Shown here one piece after another: positions 6,355-17,042 of a stretch of 64,000 nt of DNA (the stretch's first letter is position 1; the number at the start of each line of letters is the position of its first letter). The notes under the pieces were generated by a model, which saw only the letters and a list, made by a program, of their open reading frames with translations, had not been told where the DNA came from and searched no databases. The stretch is taken from positions 98,417-162,416 of the IMG/VR virus record IMGVR_UViG_3300042731_004037; one strand, given 5' to 3'. This DNA comes from a virus. Both the position numbers and the translations under genes were made by a program.

Positions 6355-7734
6355 GTGACAAGTTCGGTTGGATGCAGACCAAAACCTACATGGGATTTTT
6401 ATGTTGGCCTTAGAGTTGTAGAGGATGTTGGCAACGGGATGGGTCTAAAGCTCACATGGGGCCAAGCAACTCCAAATAACGTTTCCAACATAATACATTA
6501 TAATATATATTATTCTGACACTCGTTTTGGAGTTTTTGATAATTGGCCTCAGGCTATAACGAGAGATAAACAGGCGGTGATCAACGTTGACCCAGGCAAT
6601 TTATACTATTTTGCCGTTAGAGCGACTGAGTTTGATATAGAAGAGTTCGACATAGAAGATCTAGATCAAATTAGTAATAATGTATATCAATATCCTAATA
6701 CTGTCATATTACAGGAAGATATTGATGCATACGGAGCAACAGTAGAAGTTGGTAGTACACAAGGTTATCCAAACAAAGGGTTCCTATTAATTGATACTGA
6801 AATTTTACAATATAGCACAAAAACAGATACGGCATTTATAGTTGAAGACATACAACGGGGTGCTTATATTACATATATAGATACACATCTTGCAGGAACC
6901 GAAGTAAAATTATGGCATGGCGTTGAAGAGCAAAATACTGTAATTTTTCAAGAAACTGCTGCCTGGCACCAATCATACGGAACACCCCGTAATACAGAGG
7001 CTATTGGTGAATATAATGTAGATGAAGATGGATATAGATCAAAATCACAGGATTTGTTGACAACAGACTTATCCGTATCTGATCAAAATACATTAGATTT
7101 CCCAAGTTATGATTATAATAGTTATCATAGACCAAGTTTACAAGCTACTTTTAGTGGAGAATGTGTTAAAAGCTATGTAGGTGGAGAGTTTGATAACGGA
7201 AGAGGTCTGTTTTTTCAAGATCGTAATCTAGCAAGATTGGATGCTATGTTACAGGTTACTGGTGAAACAGTAATTTTATTAAAACGAAAATGGACTGGAA
7301 AGCGCTGTAGATGTCAAGGATTGAGAAGAGAACATCCTCGCACAAGATGCCCATACTGTTTTAATGTTGGGTTTGATGGTGGTTATGATAGATATGTTAA
7401 TCCGAGACCAATCTCAGAATACAGCCAAAATACGCAAGGTTTTATTTTAGCTAGAATACCTCCTTATACAGATGATTTGGAATTAATGGCTGCTCAAGGA
7501 GCCAGGCAATCAGTAGAAATTCCAAATTGTTGGACCATTAATGTACCTACAATTAAAGATAGATCTATTATAATTAGGTTTAATGAAGATGGTACGGAAG
7601 AGTTTCGTTATGAATGTTTAGATGTAGTCAGAAATAAATTATTTTTTGGAAAAACTGGAAAACAATCATTTAGAATTAAAAGACTTGACAAAACGGACGT
7701 AGTCTACCAATTTCCAATAGAAACGTTAATATAA
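6355..7734 (+). CDS. Virion protein with fibronectin type III domain and Cys cluster
   Basis: 459 residues from GTG 6355, with GAGG upstream ('acgaggacc'). Residues ~12-100 match a fibronectin type III fold: a LKLTW strand, YNIYYS in the middle, and LYYFAVRAT near the end, the classic FnIII landmarks. The middle is beta-rich and acidic. C318, C320, C332 and C335 (CRC...CPYC) form a zinc-ribbon-like cluster in a basic patch. The C-terminal ~120 residues are another beta-rich domain. FnIII domains are frequent on phage surfaces and tails, where they may bind carbohydrates weakly. The zinc cluster is unusual and probably structural. It stands just upstream of the fibre island, so a fibre adaptor or neck role is reasonable. 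Confidence 0.65.
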   Translation: MTSSVGCRPKPTWDFYVGLRVVEDVGNGMGLKLTWGQATPNNVSNIIHYNIYYSDTRFGVFDNWPQAITRDKQAVINVDPGNLYYFAVRATEFDIEEFDIEDLDQISNNVYQYPNTVILQEDIDAYGATVEVGSTQGYPNKGFLLIDTEILQYSTKTDTAFIVEDIQRGAYITYIDTHLAGTEVKLWHGVEEQNTVIFQETAAWHQSYGTPRNTEAIGEYNVDEDGYRSKSQDLLTTDLSVSDQNTLDFPSYDYNSYHRPSLQATFSGECVKSYVGGEFDNGRGLFFQDRNLARLDAMLQVTGETVILLKRKWTGKRCRCQGLRREHPRTRCPYCFNVGFDGGYDRYVNPRPISEYSQNTQGFILARIPPYTDDLELMAAQGARQSVEIPNCWTINVPTIKDRSIIIRFNEDGTEEFRYECLDVVRNKLFFGKTGKQSFRIKRLDKTDVVYQFPIETLI

Positions 7735-7763
7735 CGGTAAATATGTTTATCTGGAGATAATAA

Positions 7764-10469
7764 ATGGCAAACGAATCATATTCGGTATATCCTGAGCATT
7801 TAGACAGCTATGGTACTATGCCTTTGCGTCGTGATGGTGTGCATGAAATAGTTGCAGCAGATGTAAATAGATTGCGCGATGCGATAATTAAAATCGAATA
7901 TGAATTAGGAGTGCAACCCAGTGGAACTTTTGCAACAGTCGCTTCGCGGCTTGATAATATTGGAGATGCTAAAGCTCTTATATTAGCACATCTTGCTGAC
8001 ACCGAAGATGCTCATGATGCAAGTGCTATTTCTATCTTAGATGAAGAAGATCATTACTTTGGCGATGATGTAGAGGAAGCTCTAGAAGAATTGTCATCTT
8101 TATTACCGCCACAACCAGACAATATTGGAGAAGATAATAGTAAAGTTCCCAATGATGGAATTCCAACAAGTTACGATGGATATGGAACAAAATTTATATT
8201 TAACATTTCTTCTAGTGATACCATTCAAAAACGAACTCAACCGTCTTCTGTTGATCCTGGTATTCGCGGTATTCATGTTTTTGAAGTTAGTATAAATACA
8301 CCGGATGGCGATGGTTATTTAAAGATGGCACATGCTTCCAGTATTAGTACTTTATCCTGGATGGCCCCTGGCGACTCTACATTTGGAAATTCTGTTGTAG
8401 TCAGAAATGCTACATGGGAACTCGGACAGGGTGAGGTTTTGATCTTAACCTCTAGTGATACGAATAAAAGAATAAGGGTTACCAGAAATAATACATCTTT
8501 GGTAAATCCAGGTGAAGGTGTTGAATTGATAGAACATTTCGAAATTTATGGCCTTGAATCTGTACATGGATACTATTCTCTTCCATCGGAGGGATTCAAG
8601 TTTACGCGATATATTACAAGAACGGCAACCAATATATCTGGCAACAGCCGATTACAATCTATGATAGGTGGAATGGTATTTCCGGCAGATCGTGGAACTC
8701 TAGTACTACAACGAAAACTGCGTGGAGTGTCCGACTTTTTCCCAGTTGCTGTATTGGATTTGGGTACTGCATTTGATAACACAACTCGTACAACAGGACA
8801 AAAAGTTTATACCCCTACGTTAGAAAATTTTGATACGATAACATTATATGATAGATATCCAGTAAAAAAAGATTATTCATCAGTAAACGAAAATTCTGAT
8901 GGAGAACAACCATATGATAATTTTGAAAATGATTTTACACGTTTACAGATTGCTAAATATTTAATACCAATTTCCAATGATGATGTTGTTGGCGGAGCTT
9001 TATCATCACCGAATGATATTACTGAAGTTGAAGCTAATGATAATATATCAAGCTATAGGATATTACATTTTAAAGAAAATTCAACCGCTAGTTATACAGG
9101 TAATCCAGCTTCTACTGATCTATATAGTTCAACAGATACTACATGGGTAATAGATGATCACGATGGCCATTCTCCGATAAGATTTTCTAATGTATACGTT
9201 GATAGTAGCCCAACTAGACCTGGGATAGAATTAATCAATTTGCGCCCTGTGTCTGATACCCCATCAATAGATGGGACAACGATGAGATCAGGTATAAAAT
9301 ACTATAATGGTGCAGATGATTTATTTGAATTCGAATTGAGAAGTGATAATAATGTTTTTAATAAAACGTATAAATATAATGACATTTTGACATTTGAAAC
9401 CAATGTACTCAATTTTCCGAATGGAATTAGTGATGGATACTGGGGGGCTAACGTTGCTGTAACAGAATTGCTTGATGACGGATATATGAAATGGTCATCT
9501 AGTAATCTTCCATCTTTTGGTGACCAAACATATTATATAGTAGATGATACTACTTTAATCAATGGAACAGCTACAAATGAAAGTCGTCGCCTTTATCCTG
9601 CGTCAGATCGATTTAGTACTCATACTTATATAAGTGGTACAATGAATGATCCATTTGGGCCAGGAGACGGATACACAGCATTTGGTGCAGAATCTATTCA
9701 TCGTATATTAGTAAATAGCCATTCTATTACCAGATCAACCAATACCACAGAGTATTTCACTGATGAATCTAAACGCATGGCCGATTCAGTAAGTTTTACA
9801 AAAACTATGATTATAGATGGATATGATGATTTATCTTCTTTTGATTATCAGTCACCATTACCAATAGATAGTCTACAAGTTGGTGGTAGATTTACCGATA
9901 CAGAATATAATATACCAGGACTAATTTACCCACAAACTGATTATTATAATGTCAGACATCGAATACGTCCATATCAAGTTGATTTAGCAAGCATGGATTA
10001 TTCAACCAAAACAGGGGATTTGTCTTATAGAAGATTATTTACACTGGGATATCCCATAAATAGTGGGAAATTGAGAGTCGTTAGTAATGGAGAATCACCT
10101 ATATCATTCTGGGATATACAGCATAATAATCAGAACAGATTCGGAAGAATTGAAGTTAAAATTCCAGGAACTGGGACCAATAGTACAGAATGGTTAGATA
10201 TTAGTCGTTTGTTCGAGACCGGGCAATATTATGGACCAGGGCAAAGTGACGGATATGGGGCTTTGTATGGAGAAGTTACCGGTAACTCAGGAGATTTTAC
10301 TGTACCTTTTACGTTTGGTCCTAGAAACACTGCTGATGCTATATTTGAAGATTCTAATAATACATATAATTATGCCATTGCCGTTAAAGTAACTTATTTT
10401 GGGTCTACATTGGCACAGCGAGAAATTTCTAAACAGAAAATTTTGACGATGTTACAACTATTACCGTAA
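7764..10469 (+). CDS. Tail/virion fibre with shared N-terminal module
   Basis: 901 residues, RBS TGGAG before ATG 7764. Residues ~25-75 carry a module (V/I-N-x-L-R-D-A-I...IE...GV-x-P-x-G) that recurs at the N-termini of the proteins starting at 18119 and 21236, so it likely docks all three to the same or related virion site. A helical and acidic linker follows (to ~125), then about 770 residues of beta-rich fibre sequence with many DGY and DGYG turns. No catalytic motif or transmembrane segment is visible. The repeated anchor plus divergent distal part is the usual arrangement for phage fibres with different receptor specificities. Confidence 0.7.
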   Translation: MANESYSVYPEHLDSYGTMPLRRDGVHEIVAADVNRLRDAIIKIEYELGVQPSGTFATVASRLDNIGDAKALILAHLADTEDAHDASAISILDEEDHYFGDDVEEALEELSSLLPPQPDNIGEDNSKVPNDGIPTSYDGYGTKFIFNISSSDTIQKRTQPSSVDPGIRGIHVFEVSINTPDGDGYLKMAHASSISTLSWMAPGDSTFGNSVVVRNATWELGQGEVLILTSSDTNKRIRVTRNNTSLVNPGEGVELIEHFEIYGLESVHGYYSLPSEGFKFTRYITRTATNISGNSRLQSMIGGMVFPADRGTLVLQRKLRGVSDFFPVAVLDLGTAFDNTTRTTGQKVYTPTLENFDTITLYDRYPVKKDYSSVNENSDGEQPYDNFENDFTRLQIAKYLIPISNDDVVGGALSSPNDITEVEANDNISSYRILHFKENSTASYTGNPASTDLYSSTDTTWVIDDHDGHSPIRFSNVYVDSSPTRPGIELINLRPVSDTPSIDGTTMRSGIKYYNGADDLFEFELRSDNNVFNKTYKYNDILTFETNVLNFPNGISDGYWGANVAVTELLDDGYMKWSSSNLPSFGDQTYYIVDDTTLINGTATNESRRLYPASDRFSTHTYISGTMNDPFGPGDGYTAFGAESIHRILVNSHSITRSTNTTEYFTDESKRMADSVSFTKTMIIDGYDDLSSFDYQSPLPIDSLQVGGRFTDTEYNIPGLIYPQTDYYNVRHRIRPYQVDLASMDYSTKTGDLSYRRLFTLGYPINSGKLRVVSNGESPISFWDIQHNNQNRFGRIEVKIPGTGTNSTEWLDISRLFETGQYYGPGQSDGYGALYGEVTGNSGDFTVPFTFGPRNTADAIFEDSNNTYNYAIAVKVTYFGSTLAQREISKQKILTMLQLLP

Positions 10470-10483
10470 GGAGCAGATTTTAA

Positions 10484-13400
10484 ATGGCAACTTTTACAAA
10501 CTTAGACCAAGAAAAAATTGCCGGAGCCGATAAGTGTGAGCAACGAAAGGCTAATACTTTAGGGTCGGATAAATCATATGTTGAAGAGCCATTTGGTAAT
10601 TCGGAAATAATTCTACGGAATGATATATTTAGTGAAACCCCTACATCCGATACTTTGTTTACATCTCCGGAATATGGTGATTGGCCAAACGGCGCAGTAG
10701 CATCCAGACGTCAAAAAATTCGTTTACATTCTTTAGCTACATCTGGCATGTCTGGGCTATCATCTATCCAGACTTTTGTTGCAGTCCATTCTACGCCTGC
10801 ATCAGATAATCCAGAGGATATAGAATTTGTACGTGTAAAACATATAGTTCCACCTGATTTATCAATAGGTAAAACAAATGCCGCTCATGCCGATCCTAAT
10901 TTTCGTGGTTTTGAGTTAGCGCTATTTCCAGCCCATTCTGTGACAGATTTGTCATCTCCAACCGGATCTAGTTTGGATGCCTATGATGGGTATGGTTCTA
11001 TTCCGATTACCGCTGATCCAACAGCTGAATATGGCATTGGTAATAATGCAAGGTGGACTGTAGATTATGCTAATGGTATAATAAGATTTACTGGTGCTCC
11101 GCTAAATGGCATTAATAGTATAATGAATCCATTCGGAGTATACGGAGATATAGATGGATATGAGCGTCCAGAAGATGAAGGACGCTTAACTATGTTCGCA
11201 ACTTTTTATCAATATACAGGTCCGACTTTAATAGATAATGATGATGTTAATATAGTAACAGTTGGTGATGGTATTAATAGTTTTGGAACATATTATGGTC
11301 AAACAAGTACCGTTATGCAGATGGCGGTTGATTCATTATCACCGTATGGAGGGACAGTATATCTTAAAGAGGGAGATTATGTATATACTGATACTGTTAA
11401 TATACCCTCGAATGTCAAAGTGATTGGTTTAAGTAAGCGAGCTGAAATAACTCGTCCGAATAGTTTGCCCGCATTTTCAGTGCAAGGAAGCGATGCGTCA
11501 ATTAGTGGGCTCACTATAAAAACTAATGGATCAACTGAAAAACGGGCCGCTATAGAAATAACAACAACTTCTGCCTCTCAAACAATTCAGAATATAAAAA
11601 TTAAAAACAATGAATTGTGGGCCACACATGATGCTTATGGTATTGGATTTGCTCCCAAGCATATTAACACAACATATAAAAATATCGATATATATAGTAA
11701 TATCTTCGATTCACCATCATTCGATCGACCAGTTTATATAGGAAATTATATCATCGACGGGCTTTCAGTTACTCCAAGTGTGTCTATAGATAATATCAAT
11801 ATAACTTCTAACAATTTTAAAATTTCAGAATCGGCTGTTGATGGATATGCAATATATTTTGAAAGCGGTATTTCAGATGGAGGTATATTAGAAAATATAC
11901 GAGAGATCCATATTACAGAAAATAATATAGCACTAACAGCTGATATAGGATTAGATATAGACACAATTTTAGAAAATGTGCGTATTTGTAATAATTCAGA
12001 ATTTAGGAATATATATATTAATGGTTTATCTGGATCAATAATTAAAGACAATGTGTTTAATGATATCCACCTAGATGGGTATATTGTGGATTCTCAATTC
12101 AACAATAATATTATTAATTCCTTTGGTATATATAATTCAGTTAGTGATTTTAATTTCGTTGGTAATATTTGTTTCGGTAAAGCACTTTTTAAAGCTGATG
12201 ATACAACATCAGATTGGGAAATTAATAATGTTAATATATCTGATAACAAATTCCATGACGATTTAGATATATCTGGATCATTGCATGGATTTGGGCAACA
12301 TAATATCAAAAATCTTATCATTGATAATAACTCTGTAACTTCGTCAATTAATTTTGCCACATCTGCCAATTCTGCGGGAGGCAATATTACATATTCTGAC
12401 TTAAAAGTTACAAATAATATGATTGGTGATGCTGATACTACCATAGTTGACTCAATTAATTTTGGGGATGACGCCTATGTTGGTATCTATTTAAGTGCTT
12501 GCATTTTCTCTAACAATATAATGCATGGCGACATGGTTTTTAATGAACGTGTATACTTAGATACGGACACTAAAGGTATTGAATTAACTGGAAACACATT
12601 CGTCGGATCGAAAGGAATATATTGGTATTCTCACAAATTGCACAATATTTCTATATCGAATAATAGAGTTAATCATATCGATTTGTTTTACGATATATAT
12701 GCAGGAGATTCGGCTGATGGTAGCAGTTCAGATATAATTGTAATAAAAGATAATGTAATGATGGGCAGTAGTAATATTACCTTACATGATATGATAGCAA
12801 ATAGTAGTGGATTTACTTTACAAGGATGTACTATAGAAAATAATGTGTTTGATACAACTGGGTCAATCATTGTAATGGAATCTACGACTGATGCTAATGA
12901 TTATACATTCGAAGATTTATCTGTATCTGGAAACAAACTGGTTGCTGGATCTATTAACATAGGCGGTACTTTAGATTCAGATAGTAATTTTAATGATCTA
13001 TCTATTAAAAACAACTGGGTAACTGGTGGAAATGTTGCAATTGCTGCTGCTACTGGAAATAAAATACAAATATCTGGTAATCATGTTTCGTCTGACTTAA
13101 TATTAAATGGTAATATTACAAACGCCATGATATCCAATAATGCCGTATTAGGAGCGATAGATTTAAATGGTGATTTGGATGAAACAAGTATTACATCAAA
13201 TATGGCTGGGTCAACAGGATTTGATTTTGCTGGCACAATTGATAACTCTATAATTTCTGAAAACACATCTTCTGGTAAAATCGAATTACATGATTCTTGT
13301 GATGAATCAAAAATATGCAACAATCGCCTAGAAGGTGACCTTACTATTGTGGCAATTAGCAATAGTACAATCGATTCCAATAGTATCCTAGGATCATCTG

Positions 13401-16400
13401 GTATATCGTCAACAACGTGGAGTAATACTGTATTTTCAAACAATGAAATAGAAAATAATTTGAATGTGTCAACGTCCGTGTCTAACTCTGTGTTTGGAAA
13501 TAACACTGTGAGAGGAAATGTTACATCTGTGGGTGATATAACAAAGTCAACAATTACTGGACTCATGGTTGCTGGCACATTTGGTGCCGGATCTGTTACT
13601 TCTACTAAGATAGACTCTAATACAATTGGAAATGCATCTATAACTGGACATGTTATACAAATAACTGGTTCAATAAATAATTCAAGTATATCGAATAATA
13701 CAATACTACGTGATTTTACAAATACTGGAATCGGGGGAATTAGTATATCTGGTTCAGTATCTTCGTCATGTATTAATGGAAACTCTTGTAGTGGTGACCT
13801 AATAATATCTGGAACTTTAGGAAATCACTCTACATTAAATAACAATAACGCTAGAGTTTTTAATCTAAGTACGACCAGTTATACATCTATTATAGGTAAT
13901 GTGGTTGATTCTGATGGGTATGATCTCGCACCATACGCAGCTCTAATTATAGGTGATTTAACTAATGTCGCTTGTTCTAATAATATATTTAGATCAACTT
14001 CAACAACTGCAGATATTTCAGTTGGTGATTGTAGTGATGTAACATTTTCTGGTAATTTGCTATTTTCTGAACCCTCACAAAAAATAGTATTCGGTGCTAT
14101 TACAGGCACAGAAATTAGTGATTGTAAATTTGTTTCTAGTTCTGTTGAAGTTACATCTATGATATCTTCTTCGATTGATAACTCTGTTCTAGATGCAGGG
14201 TTCACAATGCCTTCATTGGCCGGAACATTGTTAAATAATTCGTCTATAACAAATACTGAAATTGATGGAGCGGTCAGTTTTACCAATTCCGGAACAAACG
14301 CAATATTTTTAAACTCTACATTTGGTTATAATACTTTGACTAATTCTAGCTCTAACGCATTTGTTATTCAATCCGGAGATAAAATTTTTGAAAAATCACA
14401 TTTTGACGGTAATACTATAATTGGTGCTGTTACTATGGATGTGAATGAAGATTCGTCAGGGCATTACTTGTTATTAGATTCAACTTTTTGTAATAATATA
14501 TTTGCTAGCGGATTAGGATGTCTTGGAGTTGATTCGGCCAGTTATTCTACATACGTATTGGATTCAGTTATATCTAATAATCAATTTGACGGTTATTTAT
14601 CAATTGGTACAGATCTTAATACAACTACGAGTGGAAATTTATTTAATAATACTATATTTAATTCAAATAGAATCGGTAGTTATTTTAATCTTGGACCAAG
14701 TGGTAGAACCATAGTAACGTATCAAAACTCTGTTATTTCTGACAATTCTTTTGGTAGTGATATATCTATAAGTGGATCATTAGCCGGATGTTCCATAAGT
14801 AATAATGTCATGAAAGACAATGTTACTATAGGCACATTAAGTGGTACCGTTATGTCTAGTAATATGATTGGATCGGATGGGGATGGAAATCTGACATTAA
14901 GTGGATTATCACAAAATTCTACTTGTGTCTCTAATATCGTAAATGGAACATTTGAGATCGATGATAGTATTGAAGATGGATATGTGTCTAGTTCTAATAT
15001 AATTAATAATACTATTAATTCTACATTTACAATTGATGGAGCGATCACCGATGCACTAATTGATAATAATAATATTGTTGGAGTATCCACTATAAGTGGT
15101 ACATTATCAGATTCATCATTTAGCTCTAATCATTCAGCATCTACTGTAACATTTTCAAATTCATTAGATTCTTGTGTTATTAATAATAATATTGTAGATG
15201 ATTCGTCCGATTTGGTATTTTCTGGTGCTGTGGGAGGAACAGCATCTTCTGGTTGTGTAATTAGTAATAATCGATGCAACAATCTTAATATGAATGGTGA
15301 TTGTGATTATGCTGATATAATTTCTAACTATGTTAATGGAACATTCACATTGTCTGCAAGTGCTAAAGAAAGGCTGTCTATTGTTGGTAATAAATTTAAT
15401 ATAATATCAGCTTCTGCTGCTCCTTTATCAAATAGTACTGTGGGAAATAATATTGTTGATTCTACAGTTGGGTTAAATTCTTTAACAAATTGTGTATTAA
15501 ACGGAAATGTATTCTCAGATAATGTAACAATTTCAGGGAATGTAAGTAAAAGTATTATAGAAAATAATATAATGTCTGGAATTAGTGGGTATATATCAAT
15601 AACTTTATCTGGGACATTTACAGATAGTGTGTTTTCTGACAATCAATTATATCAGACTTTATCATTTACATATTCAAGTGATAATTCCATAGTTAGATCG
15701 ACCATATCTTCGAATAATATCTATGGGGCCATTCAAATTGCTGATCGTATATATGATTCATTAATATCTGATAATATGATATATGGTAACGGTAATAATA
15801 CTTCTTTAGAGGAAATTTATTATTCAGTTATAAATAATAATAAATTCGAAGATACTGTTGATATAACGGGCGCTGTTTATAACTCCAACATAACTGGTAA
15901 TAATTTTAGCGGATCAACTGATGCATTAGACTTTTTATCATCACTCGTTAGTACAACCTTTTCAAGCAATTATGTAGATAATATAGATTTTACTGGGGTA
16001 TTGAATGATTGTGTTATTACAGATAATATATTTTCTAGTGTTGTAAATTTTGATGCTACTTCAACTTCATTGCAGGATTGTACAATTTCTTGTAATCAAT
16101 TTGACGATACTGTGACAATTGATGGTGATCTTGTTCGATGTATAGTTACTGGAAATCAGATAGCATCAACACTGAGCGTGGATGACTTGAATGTTGTAAG
16201 TGTAACATCCAATGTGTTTAATGCGGCTTTTAATTCAAGCTCTTGGACCGATGTTTCTTGTTCTGGAAACACATTTAATAGTACCGCTTCAGCTGGTAGT
16301 AATACGATTACTGAATCAAGTATTGGAAACAATATTTTCAATAGCACTTTTACATCAGGCAAATGGATCGATGTTGCTTGCAATGGTAACTCTTTCAATA

Positions 16401-16909
16401 GTTCATTAACAGTCACAGATACTGGAACTGATACGGCATGTATTACTCGTGTTGCATTTCAAGGAAATAATTGTAAAGGTCTTATACATTTTGCAAAAAC
16501 AGGAGATGGTACCGCGGACAATTTTATACATAGCACTTTTTCTGGTAATGTGTTTCAAACCGGGCTAGCTCTCGGATCTAGTGGGGTTGCTAATGAACAT
16601 ACTAGAATTGCTATCACTGGTAACTCTGGACCGGGGTATATTACTATTTATACTGGTCCAGGTACAGAAATGGATAGCTGCATGATAATAGCCAATTCTA
16701 TGACTGGAGCTTTAACTTTATCATTATCTGCAGCAGGTGATTACGATTGTCCGGCATTAAATGGTACATCCGATCCAATGATAGCACTGAATTGGTTTAG
16801 TTCTTATAGTGGTATTAATTTCACGAACCATGCTATAGGATGGGGTAATAGTTCCAGCGCAAATACAGGAACAACATTTGGTTCAAACATGACATCTGCA
16901 GCGACTTAA
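10484..16909 (+). CDS. Giant right-handed beta-helix virion protein
   Basis: 2141 residues, start ATG with GGAG upstream. The first ~260 residues form a distinct head that lacks the 'LRDAI' module of the neighbouring fibres. A pectate-lyase-like entry follows (~275-350: GGTVYLKEGDYVYTDTV, then a VIGLS coil). From there to ~2090 the chain is a long series of coils with the pattern S/N-x-I-S-x-N-x-F/V-x-G, dominated by Asn, Ser, Asp, Ile and Thr. These are right-handed parallel beta-helix rungs with asparagine ladders. No obvious catalytic Asp pair is recognisable in the monotonous repeats, so it may bind rather than cleave polysaccharide. This length is very large for a tail adhesin. Several long opposite-strand ORFs inside it are shadows of the repeats. 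Confidence 0.8.
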   Translation: MATFTNLDQEKIAGADKCEQRKANTLGSDKSYVEEPFGNSEIILRNDIFSETPTSDTLFTSPEYGDWPNGAVASRRQKIRLHSLATSGMSGLSSIQTFVAVHSTPASDNPEDIEFVRVKHIVPPDLSIGKTNAAHADPNFRGFELALFPAHSVTDLSSPTGSSLDAYDGYGSIPITADPTAEYGIGNNARWTVDYANGIIRFTGAPLNGINSIMNPFGVYGDIDGYERPEDEGRLTMFATFYQYTGPTLIDNDDVNIVTVGDGINSFGTYYGQTSTVMQMAVDSLSPYGGTVYLKEGDYVYTDTVNIPSNVKVIGLSKRAEITRPNSLPAFSVQGSDASISGLTIKTNGSTEKRAAIEITTTSASQTIQNIKIKNNELWATHDAYGIGFAPKHINTTYKNIDIYSNIFDSPSFDRPVYIGNYIIDGLSVTPSVSIDNINITSNNFKISESAVDGYAIYFESGISDGGILENIREIHITENNIALTADIGLDIDTILENVRICNNSEFRNIYINGLSGSIIKDNVFNDIHLDGYIVDSQFNNNIINSFGIYNSVSDFNFVGNICFGKALFKADDTTSDWEINNVNISDNKFHDDLDISGSLHGFGQHNIKNLIIDNNSVTSSINFATSANSAGGNITYSDLKVTNNMIGDADTTIVDSINFGDDAYVGIYLSACIFSNNIMHGDMVFNERVYLDTDTKGIELTGNTFVGSKGIYWYSHKLHNISISNNRVNHIDLFYDIYAGDSADGSSSDIIVIKDNVMMGSSNITLHDMIANSSGFTLQGCTIENNVFDTTGSIIVMESTTDANDYTFEDLSVSGNKLVAGSINIGGTLDSDSNFNDLSIKNNWVTGGNVAIAAATGNKIQISGNHVSSDLILNGNITNAMISNNAVLGAIDLNGDLDETSITSNMAGSTGFDFAGTIDNSIISENTSSGKIELHDSCDESKICNNRLEGDLTIVAISNSTIDSNSILGSSGISSTTWSNTVFSNNEIENNLNVSTSVSNSVFGNNTVRGNVTSVGDITKSTITGLMVAGTFGAGSVTSTKIDSNTIGNASITGHVIQITGSINNSSISNNTILRDFTNTGIGGISISGSVSSSCINGNSCSGDLIISGTLGNHSTLNNNNARVFNLSTTSYTSIIGNVVDSDGYDLAPYAALIIGDLTNVACSNNIFRSTSTTADISVGDCSDVTFSGNLLFSEPSQKIVFGAITGTEISDCKFVSSSVEVTSMISSSIDNSVLDAGFTMPSLAGTLLNNSSITNTEIDGAVSFTNSGTNAIFLNSTFGYNTLTNSSSNAFVIQSGDKIFEKSHFDGNTIIGAVTMDVNEDSSGHYLLLDSTFCNNIFASGLGCLGVDSASYSTYVLDSVISNNQFDGYLSIGTDLNTTTSGNLFNNTIFNSNRIGSYFNLGPSGRTIVTYQNSVISDNSFGSDISISGSLAGCSISNNVMKDNVTIGTLSGTVMSSNMIGSDGDGNLTLSGLSQNSTCVSNIVNGTFEIDDSIEDGYVSSSNIINNTINSTFTIDGAITDALIDNNNIVGVSTISGTLSDSSFSSNHSASTVTFSNSLDSCVINNNIVDDSSDLVFSGAVGGTASSGCVISNNRCNNLNMNGDCDYADIISNYVNGTFTLSASAKERLSIVGNKFNIISASAAPLSNSTVGNNIVDSTVGLNSLTNCVLNGNVFSDNVTISGNVSKSIIENNIMSGISGYISITLSGTFTDSVFSDNQLYQTLSFTYSSDNSIVRSTISSNNIYGAIQIADRIYDSLISDNMIYGNGNNTSLEEIYYSVINNNKFEDTVDITGAVYNSNITGNNFSGSTDALDFLSSLVSTTFSSNYVDNIDFTGVLNDCVITDNIFSSVVNFDATSTSLQDCTISCNQFDDTVTIDGDLVRCIVTGNQIASTLSVDDLNVVSVTSNVFNAAFNSSSWTDVSCSGNTFNSTASAGSNTITESSIGNNIFNSTFTSGKWIDVACNGNSFNSSLTVTDTGTDTACITRVAFQGNNCKGLIHFAKTGDGTADNFIHSTFSGNVFQTGLALGSSGVANEHTRIAITGNSGPGYITIYTGPGTEMDSCMIIANSMTGALTLSLSAAGDYDCPALNGTSDPMIALNWFSSYSGINFTNHAIGWGNSSSANTGTTFGSNMTSAAT

Positions 16910-16929
16910 TATATATGAGAGGTAAGAAA

Positions 16930-17022
16930 ATGGATCGAGATATAAACGGAGCTCTAGGAATTTTACTTAGGGCATTGAGAGATTCACCTTGCTTAAACAG
17001 TAGCGTTGTTGGTGAAAATTAA
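16930..17022 (+). CDS. Small ORF of 30 residues
   Basis: ATG 16930 is preceded by GAGAGGTAAG, a good ribosome site, and reads 30 residues (MDRDINGALGILLRALRDS...) to TAA 17020-17022. It fills the only gap between the beta-helix giant and the spanin-like gene. Residues ~6-17 would form a short amphipathic helix. Its stop lies inside a 22-base sequence repeated upstream of the fibre gene at 18119. It is too short to assign and may instead be a leader. Confidence 0.35.
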   Translation: MDRDINGALGILLRALRDSPCLNSSVVGEN

Positions 17023-17036
17023 CAAAAAAGGATCGG
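17015..17036 (+). repeat. 22-base direct repeat, copy 1 (gene-leader repeat)
   Basis: AAAATTAACA, six A in the run, then GGATCGG: identical over 22 bases to 18088-18109. Each copy sits just upstream of a start codon (17043 and 18119) and contains the AAGGA ribosome binding site, so it marks a duplicated translation-initiation region or the breakpoint of an inserted gene. Confidence 0.6.
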
Positions 17037-17042
17037 TAGATT

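Noticed and set aside
13081-13578. 165-residue ORF on the minus strand inside the beta-helix gene (and several similar ones)
   Set aside because: It mirrors the repetitive codon pattern of the plus-strand gene, has no ribosome site and no recognisable protein features; it is a shadow.
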